Assembly (NCBI GenBank): GCA_945883235.1
Contig: CAMCXF010000024.1
Span: 1 to 49,009 of the forward strand
Direction of reading: 5' to 3'
Source of the DNA: Phenylobacterium deserti
GTDB lineage: Bacteria > Pseudomonadota > Alphaproteobacteria > Caulobacterales > Caulobacteraceae
DNA length: 49,009 nt
The position numbers were made by a program, and so were the translations under genes. Positions 35,207 to 43,951 of this stretch are shown in pieces; position 1 is the first letter of the stretch, and every line of letters starts with the position of its first letter. The notes below the pieces were generated by a model. It had not been told where the DNA came from, did not search any database, and saw only the letters and a list, made by a program, of their open reading frames with translations.

Positions 35207-35213
35207 ACGATAA

Positions 35214-35339
35214 TCAGCGCGTGCTGCGGCGGTCGTTCAGCATGGGTTTGCGGGTTTGCTGGATCGGGGCACCGGAGGATCGCGAGTCCCGGAGGCCGCC
35301 CTGGACGACGGGTTGGTAGGTCGCGCCATAGGTTTTCAT
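35214..35339 (-). CDS. Very small protein, 41 aa
   Basis: The minus strand from ATG 35339 encodes MKTYGATYQPVVQGG and ends TRKPMLNDRRSTR, then TGA. The product is basic and without hydrophobic stretches. A GAGGG motif lies about ten bases before the start. It lies 60 bp downstream of the other micro-gene on the same strand, and its end is 7 bp past the convergent radical SAM gene. Supported only by codon usage, the ribosome binding site and position; function unknown. Confidence 0.55.
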   Translation of the reverse strand: MKTYGATYQPVVQGGLRDSRSSGAPIQQTRKPMLNDRRSTR

Positions 35340-35399
35340 GATGTCGGGCCCTCTCGGCCGGGTCGGGCGGGCGATCAACGCACCGCCCGGGTTAAGTCG

Positions 35400-35516
35400 T
35401 CAGCGACCGCCAGCGTTCGGGAAGGACTTCAGCGCGGACACCGACACAGGTGGCTTGGCGGCTTCCTTCTTGGGCTTGCGGGTCTCTTTGTTAGATTTCT
35501 TCTGACCCTTGGCCAT
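35400..35516 (-). CDS. Very small basic protein, 38 aa
   Basis: ATG 35516 is preceded by AAAGGA at good spacing and encodes MAKGQKKSNKETRKPKKEAAK followed by PPVSVSALKSFPNAGGR. It is strongly Lys-rich in its first half. Similar MAKGQK-type micro-proteins are common in alphaproteobacteria, to my recollection, with unknown role. It lies 62 bp downstream of the rRNA methyltransferase gene. An open frame upstream to 35621 is not likely used. Confidence 0.7.
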   Translation of the reverse strand: MAKGQKKSNKETRKPKKEAAKPPVSVSALKSFPNAGGR

Positions 35517-35578
35517 GGTCGTATTCCTTTGTTGAGCCTCGTAGGTAGCACGCCCCGCGAAACCTTCCGCAGGCTTTC

Positions 35579-36883
35579 TCAGCGGTTGAACACGCCGACC
35601 AGCTCGATATGCGGCGACCACAGGAACTGATCTACCGGCAGGATGCGTTCCAGACGGAACCCGGCATCGATCAGGGTGCGCGCATCACGGGCAAACGTCG
35701 CAGGATTGCAGGAGACGCCGATCACCCGGCTTACCTTTGAGCCGGCCAGTTCCGCCGCCTGTTCCGCAGCGCCGGCGCGGGGTGGGTCAAAGACGGCGAC
35801 ATCCGTGTGGCGCAGATCGTGGGCCAACAAGGGCCGTCGGACAAGATCGCGGGCCTCGACCGTAACCCCCTTGAGGCCGGGGGCAGAAGCCAGCGCCGCG
35901 CTCAGCGCCGCCACGGCACCTGGTCCGAAGTCGACGGCATGAGTGGGTGCGATCTCGGCCAGGCGGAACGTGAAGGTGCCGACGCCGGAATAGAGGTCTG
36001 CGATCCGCGAGGCCCCGGCCGCCGCTTCGGCGACGAACTCGGCCATCACCGTTTCCGCGCCCTTGGTGGCCTGAAGGAAAGCGCCGGGCGGCAGGCTGAC
36101 CCGGCCCGGACCCAGTCGCACCTGGGGCAGCCGCGCCATATAGGCGACCTCGCCCGAGAGCGTGACACGGGCAAAGTCGGCCTCCGCCGCCCGTTCGGCC
36201 AGTTGCATGCGTGCGTCCGCCGACAGCCCGCCGCTCTTGGCCTCGACGCCAGTGATATCGATGTCCAGCCCGGTGTCGGTGAGCGTCACATGCAGCGAGG
36301 GCGCGGACTTGGGATGTTCGAACAGCCGCGCCGCCAGCCGTTTCAGCATAGGCAGGGCGGCCTGGATGGCGGGATCAGCGATGGGACAGACATCGATGTC
36401 CACAAGATCCCACGACTTACGCGCCTTGTAGCCCAGCCGGGCACTGTCGCGGTCGCCGCGGCGGGCGTGCAGGGTCACGCGACGGCGGGTGCCGGAGTCG
36501 GCGGCGAAGGGCGGCAGGATTTCGGCCTCCACGCGCTCGCGGGCCAGGGTGCCGACCATGCGCTCGACCTTCCAGGCCAGGTACGGCGCGTGGCTCCAGT
36601 GTTGCAAGGCGCAACCCCCGCAGACCGTGAAGTGCGGACAGGCAGCGGCAATACGGTCGGCGCTGGGCACCAGCACCTCGACAAGGTCCCGCCGCTCGCC
36701 GCTTCCCTGGGCGGTGACCCGTTCGCCGGGCAAGGTGAAGGGCACGAAGACCGGGCCGACAGCCATGCCGTCGCCCTCCCCGCCCACGGCGTCGATGATC
36801 AGCTCGACCACGGGACCGGTCGATGGGCCCGACGGCGCGCCGGACTGTGGACGCGGCCTGGGCCGGCGGCGTTGCGGCCTCAT
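35579..36883 (-). CDS. RumA/TrmA-family class I SAM-dependent RNA (uracil-5) methyltransferase
   Basis: 434 residues. A TRAM-like beta domain covers about 25-75. Fe-S cluster cysteines are at Cys82, Cys88, Cys91 and Cys166, as in RumA/RlmD. The SAM motif ADLYSGVGTFTFRLAE and the catalytic Cys in VSCNPATFARD follow. The family methylates the C5 of specific uridines in 23S rRNA or tRNA. The N-terminus is Arg/Pro-rich and resembles family members in alphaproteobacteria. It is divergent from the glycine-zipper gene. Confidence 0.92.
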   Translation of the reverse strand: MRPQRRRPRPRPQSGAPSGPSTGPVVELIIDAVGGEGDGMAVGPVFVPFTLPGERVTAQGSGERRDLVEVLVPSADRIAAACPHFTVCGGCALQHWSHAPYLAWKVERMVGTLARERVEAEILPPFAADSGTRRRVTLHARRGDRDSARLGYKARKSWDLVDIDVCPIADPAIQAALPMLKRLAARLFEHPKSAPSLHVTLTDTGLDIDITGVEAKSGGLSADARMQLAERAAEADFARVTLSGEVAYMARLPQVRLGPGRVSLPPGAFLQATKGAETVMAEFVAEAAAGASRIADLYSGVGTFTFRLAEIAPTHAVDFGPGAVAALSAALASAPGLKGVTVEARDLVRRPLLAHDLRHTDVAVFDPPRAGAAEQAAELAGSKVSRVIGVSCNPATFARDARTLIDAGFRLERILPVDQFLWSPHIELVGVFNR

Positions 36884-36918
36884 GCCGGGGCTCCGGGGCG
36901 CAGCGCGCTTAAGTCAAA

Positions 36919-36955
36919 ATGAACGAACATGAACGACTTTCTAAGCGACCGTTCA
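36919..36955. promoter_or_regulatory. Phased TGAACG repeats between divergent genes
   Basis: ATGAACGA occurs at 36919-36926 and again at 36929-36936, exactly 10 bp apart, and the inverted hexamer CGTTCA follows at 36950-36955. One-helix-turn spacing in a divergent promoter region looks like an operator. The regulator is unknown, and the spacing does not fit the LexA consensus. Confidence 0.3.
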
Positions 36956-37026
36956 GATTGGCCGCCGCATCTTCGCCGCAAGCCTCACCGTAAAACGGGC
37001 TTGAGCTTCTTCTTGAGGGATATCGA

Positions 37027-37626
37027 ATGTCAAAGCGTGTCACCATCGCCAGGACGGCCACCGCCGCCCTCGCCGGCCTGATGGCGCTGAGCGCCGCGGC
37101 TCCCGTCACGGCCCAGCCCGCAGGCTCCTACACCGCCGAGAGCCCCAAGGGCTACTATTACGACCCCTGCAGGCGCGAAACCAATCAACGCGGCACAGCC
37201 GGCGGGATCATGGGCGGGCTGGCCGGTGCCGCGATCGGCTCCAATGTCGCTGCGCGCAACGCCCGCACGGAAGGTGCCTTGCTGGGCGGCCTGCTGGGGG
37301 TCATCGCCGGCAGCGTCGTCGGCAACAAGACCGCTGCGTGTACGTCGGGCGGTTCGTATTCCACCGCTGCGCCCCCTCCCCCTGCGAACGCCGAGGTGCC
37401 CTACTACAGCCGCGACGCCTATGCCGACAGGTCGGCCGCCAAGGCCCGCGAGGACGCTTGGGCAAGAGACAACCGGGTCGAGCGCGCCCCGCCCGCGGAC
37501 CGCGCGCCGGGGTCGGACAATTGCACCCTGGCCGAGAGCCCGATCCACATGCCCGACGGTCGCACCCAGATGCGATTTGTGCGGGTGTGTCGCGACGCGA
37601 GCGGCAAGTACGCGGTCGTCGACTGA
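37027..37626 (+). CDS. Exported glycine-zipper (2TM-type) protein
   Basis: 199 residues with a signal peptide (RTATAALAGLMALSAAAPVTAQ). A glycine-zipper segment spans about 57-100 (RGTAGGIMGGLAGAAIGSN and GALLGGLLGVIAGSVVGNK), which would insert in a membrane or self-associate as in the 17-kDa surface antigens. A Pro-rich linker and a C-terminal domain with Cys pairs (CTLAESPIHMPDGRTQMRFVRVC) follow. The likely location is the outer membrane or periplasm. Function unknown. Confidence 0.88.
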   Translation: MSKRVTIARTATAALAGLMALSAAAPVTAQPAGSYTAESPKGYYYDPCRRETNQRGTAGGIMGGLAGAAIGSNVAARNARTEGALLGGLLGVIAGSVVGNKTAACTSGGSYSTAAPPPPANAEVPYYSRDAYADRSAAKAREDAWARDNRVERAPPADRAPGSDNCTLAESPIHMPDGRTQMRFVRVCRDASGKYAVVD

Positions 37627-37637
37627 GACCTCTACGC

Positions 37638-38363
37638 TTAGCGCCGCGCCCACAGCAGATATTCGCGGTTGCCGTCGCCGCCGGCGATGGGGCTGTCGGC
37701 GGTGGCCTGGACGGTCCAGCCAGAGGCTGTGACGAAGGCCTTAACGGCTTCAAGTGCTTTGGTCTGGGCTGAGGCGTCGGTTACGATGCCGCCCTTGCCG
37801 ACGTTGCCTCGACCGACCTCGAACTGGGGTTTCACCAGCGCCAGCAGGTCCGCGCCCTCGCCCGCCAACGCGAGCGCGGCCGGCATGGCCTTTTCAAGAC
37901 TGATGAAGCTGACGTCGGCGACGATCAGGCCTGGTGCCTGCGGGATCTGAACCGAGGTCAGGCAGCGCGCATCGGTCGATTCCATGTTGATCACTCGGGG
38001 GTCGGCGGCCACCTTGGGATGCAGCTGGCCGCGCCCGACGTCGACAGCATAGACTAGGGCCGCACCGCGTTGCAGGCAGACCTCGGTGAAGCCGCCGGTC
38101 GAGGCACCAATGTCCAGCACCACGCGGCCGGCCACACTCACTCGCCAGAGGTCCAGCGCATGGACCAGCTTCAGCGCCCCGCGTCCGACCCACGGGTGCG
38201 CTGGGATCGCCTCCAGCTCGGCATCATCGGCCAACATCTCTGCGGCTTTGACCACTGCGCGCCCGTCCGCGCGGACACCGCCCGCTTCGATGGCAGCCCG
38301 GGCGCGGGCGCGACTGTCGAACAGGCCACGCGCCACCAGCAGCAGGTCAGCCCTTGTTTTCAG
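37638..38363 (-). CDS. tlyA: TlyA-family rRNA 2'-O-methyltransferase, probable CTG start
   Basis: 241 residues if translation starts at CTG 38363. The N-terminus then reads (M)KTRADLLLVARGLFDSRARARAAIEAG, the standard S4-domain beginning of the family. The nearest standard start, GTG 38336, would drop nine residues of that domain. The FtsJ-like SAM motif VLDIGASTGGFTEVCLQ and DVSFISLEKAMP follow. TlyA methylates ribose 2'-hydroxyls of rRNA. The CTG overlaps the acyl-CoA synthetase stop as CTGA, the counterpart of an ATGA overlap, and AGGA lies about nine bases upstream. Confidence 0.88.
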   Translation of the reverse strand: MKTRADLLLVARGLFDSRARARAAIEAGGVRADGRAVVKAAEMLADDAELEAIPAHPWVGRGALKLVHALDLWRVSVAGRVVLDIGASTGGFTEVCLQRGAALVYAVDVGRGQLHPKVAADPRVINMESTDARCLTSVQIPQAPGLIVADVSFISLEKAMPAALALAGEGADLLALVKPQFEVGRGNVGKGGIVTDASAQTKALEAVKAFVTASGWTVQATADSPIAGGDGNREYLLWARR

Positions 38364-40114
38364 GTCGCCTGATCCTCGAACAGCTTCTTCAATTCGCTCT
38401 TCAGGATCTTGCCGTTGGCGTTGCGCGGTAGGGTCTCGGGCCAGAACTTCACGCTCACCGGCACCTTGAACGCCGCCAGCCGTTCGGCCACGTGAGCGCG
38501 CAGCTCGGCCTCGGTGACCTCGGCTCCCGGCTTCAACGTCACCACGGCACCCGGTTCCTCACCCAGGATCCGGTGCGCGATACCGACCACGGCGGCGTCC
38601 ATGATCGCTGGGTGGTCGTAGAGGACGTTCTCGATCTCGACGCAGTAGATGTTCTCGCCACCCCGGATCAGCATGTCCTTGGCCCGGTCGAGGATGAAGC
38701 AGAAGCCGTCCTCGTCGATCTTGGCCAGGTCGCCGGTCCGCACCCAGCCGTCGATGAAGGTCTGGGCGGTGGCCTCAGGCTTGTTCCAGTAGAGTTTGGC
38801 GTTCATCGGACCCTTGGACCACAGCTCGCCCATCTGACCGGTCGGCAGCAGGGTGACTCCATCGGCGGGATCGCGGATCTGCAGCTCGGCGACGGCGGCG
38901 GCAGGGCCGCAGCTGTCGGGGCGATGCTGGTAATCCTCGGCACCGTTCGAGGTGACGGTGGCGCAGGTCTCCGTCATGCCCCAACCCTGGCCGGTCTGTG
39001 ACTTGGGGAAGACCTCCTTGAGGCGTCGCACCAGTTCGGGCGCCGACGGCGCGCCGCCATAGGACACGCCTTCCAGCGACGACAGGTCATAGTTCGCCCG
39101 CGCCGGATGTTCCAGAAGCTGCCAGGCGATGGTGGGCACGCCGCCGGCGGAGGTAATCTTCTCGCGCTCTATCAGCTCAAAGGCACGGATGGCGTCCCAC
39201 TTGAACATCAGCACCACCTTGGCACCAGCGAACACCGAGGGGTTCAACACCGCGAAACAGCCGGTGGCGTGGAAAAACGGCACCGACAGCAGGCTGGAAC
39301 GCTGGGGTGCGGTCGGGTCGGGGGCCGGCGGTGCCTCGCCCCGACGCAGGAAGCCGCGGGCGGCCGCCGCGCCAGCGGTTATGATGTTGGTGTTGATCGC
39401 CCGGTGGGTGGCCAGCGCGCCCTTGGGTTTTCCGGTGGTGCCGGAAGTGTAGAAGATGGTGGCGTCGTCGTCAGTGGCGAGGTCCACGGGCGGTATCGGG
39501 CGGTCGGGCAGGCTGGCCCAGCTGTCGGCCCCGCCTATCACGCTTTCCAGCTTGGTGACGTAAGGGTGGGCGATCTCCTCGATCGAACGACTGACATAAA
39601 CGCTTTTCAGGTCCGGGCAATTGACCAGGTGCTCGGTGATCCGGGCGTAGCGTTCAGCGTCCATCACCGCGACCTTGGACCCGGAATCGGTCAGGCCGTA
39701 TTCCAGCTCCGGCCCGGTCCACCAGGCGTTGAGTGGCGTGACGATGGCCCCGATGGAGGCTGCGGCATAGAAGGCCACCGGCCACTCCGGCAGGTTGCGC
39801 ATGATGATGGCGACCCGGTCACCCTTGACCACGCCCCGGGCCTGAAGCTCGACGGCAAACGCGGCGACGGCACGGTGGAAGGCATTGTAGGTGACGCGCT
39901 CTTCCTCATAGACCATGAATACCTTGTCGCCGTGACCCTTGGCCAGCTCGCAGACGGCGCGCAGGGTCGGCGGCTGGTTCTTCCATACCTTCATAGTCAC
40001 GCCGCGAATGGTCTCTTCGCCGACCTCCGCGGCCGTGCCGGGACTGCCGATCAGAGCATGGGCCTGGGCGATGGACATCGCGGGCCAACCGGGCGGCATG
40101 ACGGCCTCGGACAT
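38360..40114 (-). CDS. Class I acyl-CoA synthetase (AMP-binding)
   Basis: 584 residues. The AMP-binding motif FYTSGTTGKPKGALATH is present. The A5-type segment GWGMTETCATV and the C-terminal hinge DRAKDMLIRGGENIYCVEIE follow, and the lysine segment LPRNANGKILKSELKK is near the end. It activates a carboxylic acid with ATP and CoA; the chain length is uncertain, although medium- or long-chain fatty acids are likely. ATG 40114 follows AAGGAGA; the open frame upstream to 40261 is not needed. Its stop is coupled to tlyA. Confidence 0.93.
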   Translation of the reverse strand: MSEAVMPPGWPAMSIAQAHALIGSPGTAAEVGEETIRGVTMKVWKNQPPTLRAVCELAKGHGDKVFMVYEEERVTYNAFHRAVAAFAVELQARGVVKGDRVAIIMRNLPEWPVAFYAAASIGAIVTPLNAWWTGPELEYGLTDSGSKVAVMDAERYARITEHLVNCPDLKSVYVSRSIEEIAHPYVTKLESVIGGADSWASLPDRPIPPVDLATDDDATIFYTSGTTGKPKGALATHRAINTNIITAGAAAARGFLRRGEAPPAPDPTAPQRSSLLSVPFFHATGCFAVLNPSVFAGAKVVLMFKWDAIRAFELIEREKITSAGGVPTIAWQLLEHPARANYDLSSLEGVSYGGAPSAPELVRRLKEVFPKSQTGQGWGMTETCATVTSNGAEDYQHRPDSCGPAAAVAELQIRDPADGVTLLPTGQMGELWSKGPMNAKLYWNKPEATAQTFIDGWVRTGDLAKIDEDGFCFILDRAKDMLIRGGENIYCVEIENVLYDHPAIMDAAVVGIAHRILGEEPGAVVTLKPGAEVTEAELRAHVAERLAAFKVPVSVKFWPETLPRNANGKILKSELKKLFEDQAT

Positions 40115-40352
40115 GGTGGAAATCTCCTTGGTCGCGCCGGGATATCGCCCGGGCGTTGTGAGGGTGATCAAGCATAACCCGGCGCCGGAGGCAAACGGGT
40201 GTGGGCGAACGGGAACCGCAGAAAACGCAGATAGGGACGACAGACTGTGTCGACCACCCACGGGGTCATGGCATGGTGGGGTGGCCGCTGACGCGTGGAG
40301 ACCGCAGCGCGGCAGGCAGTTGCAGGGACGCTATTCCAGAACCCTGCGCCCG

Positions 40353-40380
40353 TACCTCCCCCACGAAGGGGAAGGAAAAG
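40353..40380. repeat. GC-rich interspersed repeat, copy 2 (half unit)
   Basis: GTACCTCCCCCACGAAGGGG matches the start of the full elements at 43109 and (inverted) 43225, then diverges. It abuts the valS stop codon, in the gap between valS and the acyl-CoA synthetase. It is a partial copy. Confidence 0.5.
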
Positions 40381-43047
40381 TCAGGTTGCGTCGGTGAGCC
40401 TTGAGAGGGCGTTTTCGAGTTTGGCCTTGGCCCCCACGGCTTCGGCCAGTCTCTCGCGGTTCTCCTCGACGACTTCCTCTGGGGCGCGGGCCACGAAGTC
40501 GGCGTTGGCCAGTTTCTTGGTGGTGCGGTCGATGTCGGAGGCCAGTGCGGCGACGTCCTTGGTCAAGCGCGCACGTTCGGCGGCGAGGTCGATGAACTCG
40601 GCGACCGGGAGGGCGAAGGTGGCCCCGGCGATGACGAAGGGGATGGATCCGACGGGCGCGGCGTCCACCGTCTCAACGCCCGAGACGCGCAGCAATTGGG
40701 CGATCTGGGCGCCGCTGGCGGCCAGCGTCGCGCGCTGGCTGTCGGTGGCCTCGATGACCAGCAGTGGCGGCTTGGCCGAGAGCGGCACGTTCAGACCGGA
40801 GCGCACCGAGCGGCCCTCGGAGATGGTGTCGATGATCAGGCTGATTTGGGCGTCGGCAGCCGGGTCGATCAGGTCTGGCGACAGCTCCGGCCAGCGCGCC
40901 ACCAGCAGGAACCCGGTGTGGTCGCGTTCCGCGCCCAGATCCGCGGTCTGAGCCCACAGTTCCTCGGTGATGAAGGGCATGGTGGGGTGCAGCAGCTTCA
41001 GGATCACGTCCAGCACCCAGGCGGCGGTGGCTTGCGTCTCGGCCTTGGCGGCAGCGTCGTCGCCGGTCAATAGGGGCTTGGCCAGCTCGACATACCAGTC
41101 GCAGAACTGGTTCCAGATGAAGCGGTAGAGTTGTTCGGTAGACTCGCCGAAGCCGCAGTCAGCCAGCGAGGCGGTGACGGCCTGGGCGGTGCGGGTGGTC
41201 TCACCCACGATCCAGCGGTTGAGCGGGGCGTTGACGGTGGCAGGGTCAAAGCCCTCTGCCCGGGCGCAGCCGTTCATCTGGCAGAAACGAGTGGCGTTCC
41301 ACAGTTTGGTACCGAAGTTGCGATACCCTTCAATGCGTTGCTTGCTCAACTTTATGTCACGGGCCTGGCCTGACATGGCGGTCAGCGTGAAGCGCAGCGC
41401 GTCAGCACCATATTCGTCGACCAGCTCCAGCGGGTCCATGACGTTGCCCTTGGACTTGGACATCTTGGCACCCGTGGCGTCGCGGACCAGGGCGTTGATG
41501 AAGATCCGCTTGAACGGGACCTCGCCGGTGAAGTGAATGCCCTGCATCATCATCCGCGCCACCCAGAAGAAGATGATGTCGAAGCCGGTGATCAGAGTGT
41601 GGGTGGGATAGAACCGCGCCAGATCGTCGGTCTTCTCCGGCCAGCCCATGGTGGAGAACGGCCAAAGGCCGGATGAGAACCAGGTATCGAGGACGTCCTC
41701 GTCCTGGCGCAGCGGGGTCGGGCGACCGTAGTGCTCATCGGCCTTCTTCTGGGCCTCGGCCTCGGTCTCCTCGACGAAGGCCTTGTTGTCAGGGCCGTAC
41801 CAGGCGGGAATGCGGTGGCCCCACCACAGCTGGCGCGAAACGCACCAAGGCTGAATATTTCGCATCCATTCGAAGTAGGTCTTCTCCCAGGCCTTGGGCA
41901 CGAAGACCGTGTCGCCGTTCTCGATGGCCGCAATGGCGGGTTTGGCCAACACGTCAGCGGCGACGTACCACTGATCGGTCAGGTAGGGTTCGACCACCAC
42001 GCCGGAGCGGTCGCCATGGGGCACGGTGTGGCGGGTCTTCTCGATCTCGCGCAGCAGGCCAAGCGCCTCGAACTCGGCGACGACCATCTTGCGGGCCACG
42101 AACCGGTCCAGGCCGCGATATTCGGGCGGGGCATTGTCGTTGATGCGGCCGAAGTCATCCAGGATGTTGATCATCGGCAGGTTATGGCGCTTGCCGACCA
42201 TGAAATCGTTGAAGTCGTGGGCCGGGGTGATCTTGACTGCGCCGGAGCCTTTTTCAGGGTCGGCATAGTCGTCGGCGATGATCGGCACCGGGCGGTTCAC
42301 GATGGGCAGGCGCACGGCGCGGCCGATCAGGGCCTGGTAGCGTTCATCCGAAGCATTCACGGCCACGGCGGTGTCGCCCAGCATGGTCTCCGGGCGTGTG
42401 GTGGCCACGACGATCTCGCCGGAGCCGTCTTCCAGCGGATAGGCAAAGTGCCAGTAGTGGCCGTCGACCTCCTTCTGCTCGACCTCGAGGTCGGAGATGG
42501 CGGTCTGGAACTGCGGGTCCCAGTTCACCAGCCGCTTGTCGCGGTAGATCAGCTTTTCCTTGTGCAGTTGGACGAACACCTTGCGGACGGCGGCGGAGAG
42601 GCCCTCGTCGAGAGTAAACCGCTCTCTGGACCAGTCACATGACGCACCCAGGCGGCGCAGTTGGTTGACAATGGTGCCGCCGGATTGCGCCTTCCACTCC
42701 CAGACCTTGGCCACGAAATCGTCTCGGCCCATGTCGCGGCGGCTCTGGTTGCCGGCCTCGGCCAGCTGGCGTTCGACGACCATCTGGGTGGCGATGCCGG
42801 CGTGATCGGTACCGGGCAGCCACAGGGCCGCCTTGCCGCGCATGCGCTCAAAGCGGATCAGCACGTCCTGCAGGGTGTTGTTCAGCGCGTGGCCAATGTG
42901 CAGCGAGCCAGTCACGTTGGGCGGCGGAATCACGATGGAGAACGGCTCGGCGTTCGGGTCATCAATCGGCGCAAACCCGCCCGAGGCCTCCCAGGCGGCA
43001 TAGAGGCGCGGTTCGGCAGTTTGGGGGTCGAAGTTTCTGTCGAGCAT
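40381..43047 (-). CDS. valS: Valine-tRNA ligase
   Basis: 888 residues, class I synthetase. HIGH is at 50-53 (GSLHIGHALNN) and KMSKS at 528-532 (AKMSKSKGNVMDPLELV). The central editing domain (about 190-350) is present, and the C-terminus is the usual coiled coil (AAERARLTKDVAALASDIDRTTKKLANADF). It charges tRNA-Val in the cytoplasm and edits mischarged threonine. The ATG start at 43047 matches the family. It lies between popZ and the acyl-CoA synthetase on the same strand. Confidence 0.98.
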   Translation of the reverse strand: MLDRNFDPQTAEPRLYAAWEASGGFAPIDDPNAEPFSIVIPPPNVTGSLHIGHALNNTLQDVLIRFERMRGKAALWLPGTDHAGIATQMVVERQLAEAGNQSRRDMGRDDFVAKVWEWKAQSGGTIVNQLRRLGASCDWSRERFTLDEGLSAAVRKVFVQLHKEKLIYRDKRLVNWDPQFQTAISDLEVEQKEVDGHYWHFAYPLEDGSGEIVVATTRPETMLGDTAVAVNASDERYQALIGRAVRLPIVNRPVPIIADDYADPEKGSGAVKITPAHDFNDFMVGKRHNLPMINILDDFGRINDNAPPEYRGLDRFVARKMVVAEFEALGLLREIEKTRHTVPHGDRSGVVVEPYLTDQWYVAADVLAKPAIAAIENGDTVFVPKAWEKTYFEWMRNIQPWCVSRQLWWGHRIPAWYGPDNKAFVEETEAEAQKKADEHYGRPTPLRQDEDVLDTWFSSGLWPFSTMGWPEKTDDLARFYPTHTLITGFDIIFFWVARMMMQGIHFTGEVPFKRIFINALVRDATGAKMSKSKGNVMDPLELVDEYGADALRFTLTAMSGQARDIKLSKQRIEGYRNFGTKLWNATRFCQMNGCARAEGFDPATVNAPLNRWIVGETTRTAQAVTASLADCGFGESTEQLYRFIWNQFCDWYVELAKPLLTGDDAAAKAETQATAAWVLDVILKLLHPTMPFITEELWAQTADLGAERDHTGFLLVARWPELSPDLIDPAADAQISLIIDTISEGRSVRSGLNVPLSAKPPLLVIEATDSQRATLAASGAQIAQLLRVSGVETVDAAPVGSIPFVIAGATFALPVAEFIDLAAERARLTKDVAALASDIDRTTKKLANADFVARAPEEVVEENRERLAEAVGAKAKLENALSRLTDAT

Positions 43048-43108
43048 GGGTCGGGTCGATCTGAGTTGAGCGGGTGCAATACAGGCCCGCGCAGCAACAC
43101 GGAAGTTT

Positions 43109-43172
43109 TACCTCCCCCGCAAAGCGGCGGGAGGGGGACCGCGCCCCGCAGAGGGCGTGGTGGAGGGGGAAA
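43109..43172 (+). repeat. GC-rich interspersed repeat, copy 3 (full unit)
   Basis: A unit of about 64-68 bp that starts ACCTCCCCC, continues GGCGGGAGGGGGACCG and ends GTGGTGGAGGGGG. A near-identical unit lies in the opposite orientation at 43225-43290. Together they fill most of the 252-bp valS-popZ gap. Confidence 0.75.
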
Positions 43173-43224
43173 GCCTAAGGCTCAGTAGGACGTCTGGATG
43201 GCGTTGACTCAGCGCTTGGGGCTT

Positions 43225-43290
43225 GCCCCCTCCACCCCCCGCTCTACGGCGGGCGGTCCCCCTCCCGCCACTACGTGGGGGAGGTGAGAC
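43225..43290 (-). repeat. GC-rich interspersed repeat, copy 4 (full unit, inverted)
   Basis: On the minus strand this reads ACCTCCCCCACGTAGTGGCG and continues GGAGGGGGACCG to GGGTGGAGGGGG. By eye it agrees with copy 3 at roughly three quarters of positions. The inverted pair could fold into a large hairpin with a 52-base loop. Confidence 0.75.
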
Positions 43291-43299
43291 GAGGAAAAA

Positions 43300-43869
43300 C
43301 TACCGGACCCGACTACGGGCGATGCGGTCGACTTCGGCCTGGACGGCTTCCTGGACGATGCCGGGCAGGTTGGCGTCCAGCCACTGTTGCAGCAGCGGCC
43401 TGAGCATTTCGCGGACAACATCTTCGAGCGTGCGCACTGAAGCCGGCATCGCGATGGTTGCCGAAAGGTGGCCGAAGCTGGCGGCGGCGGCGGCGGCCAC
43501 GGTCTCGCTCACCAGGGTCGGCAGCGGCGGCGGTGGCGGGGCTGCAGCCTCTTCCACAGCCAGGATGTCCAGGTCGCCGCTGGTCTCAACCTTTTCGGTC
43601 AGTTCCAATTCATCCTCCAGATCGGCGATCTCAGCGACCGGCTCAGGCGGCGCTATAATCGGGGGTGCAGCGATGATCTCCTGTTCCGGCTCAATCATGG
43701 CTTCTATAGGCGCTGGATCCTCGATCTCAGCTTCTGATGCCGCCGCCACCTCTACCTCCGCCTCAGCCGGGGAGCCCCCTTCGGCCGGCGTGTCATCCTC
43801 GGAGATAATCCGGCGGATGGAGGCCAGGATTTCCTCCATCGTGGGTTCTTGTGAGGCCGTCTCGGACAT
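43300..43869 (-). CDS. popZ: PopZ polar organizing protein (DUF2497)
   Basis: 189 residues. The N-terminal helix SQEPTMEEILASIRRIISED is the conserved PopZ signature. The middle (about 26-120) is acidic and Pro-rich (the PED region), and the C-terminus TLEDVVREMLRPLLQQWLD then LPGIVQEAVQAEVDRI is the oligomerisation helices. PopZ forms polar condensates that anchor the chromosome origin via ParB and recruit cell-cycle regulators. ATG 43869 gives the standard N-terminus; a longer frame upstream is not family-like. C. crescentus PopZ is similar in length (about 177). Confidence 0.95.
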   Translation of the reverse strand: MSETASQEPTMEEILASIRRIISEDDTPAEGGSPAEAEVEVAAASEAEIEDPAPIEAMIEPEQEIIAAPPIIAPPEPVAEIADLEDELELTEKVETSGDLDILAVEEAAAPPPPPLPTLVSETVAAAAAASFGHLSATIAMPASVRTLEDVVREMLRPLLQQWLDANLPGIVQEAVQAEVDRIARSRVR

Positions 43870-43951
43870 GGGAATCGCCGCCGGGTTTGAGTCTAGTTGA
43901 TGGACCCTAAGCGCGACTGCGCAATCCTGCAATTTCCTGAAGACATCTGCG

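Noticed and set aside
36919..36955. LexA box between the rRNA methyltransferase and glycine-zipper genes
   Set aside because: The GTTC copies are spaced by six and ten bases, not by the eleven-base offset that LexA needs.
41731..42642. 303-codon open frame opposite valS
   Set aside because: Antisense shadow of valS.
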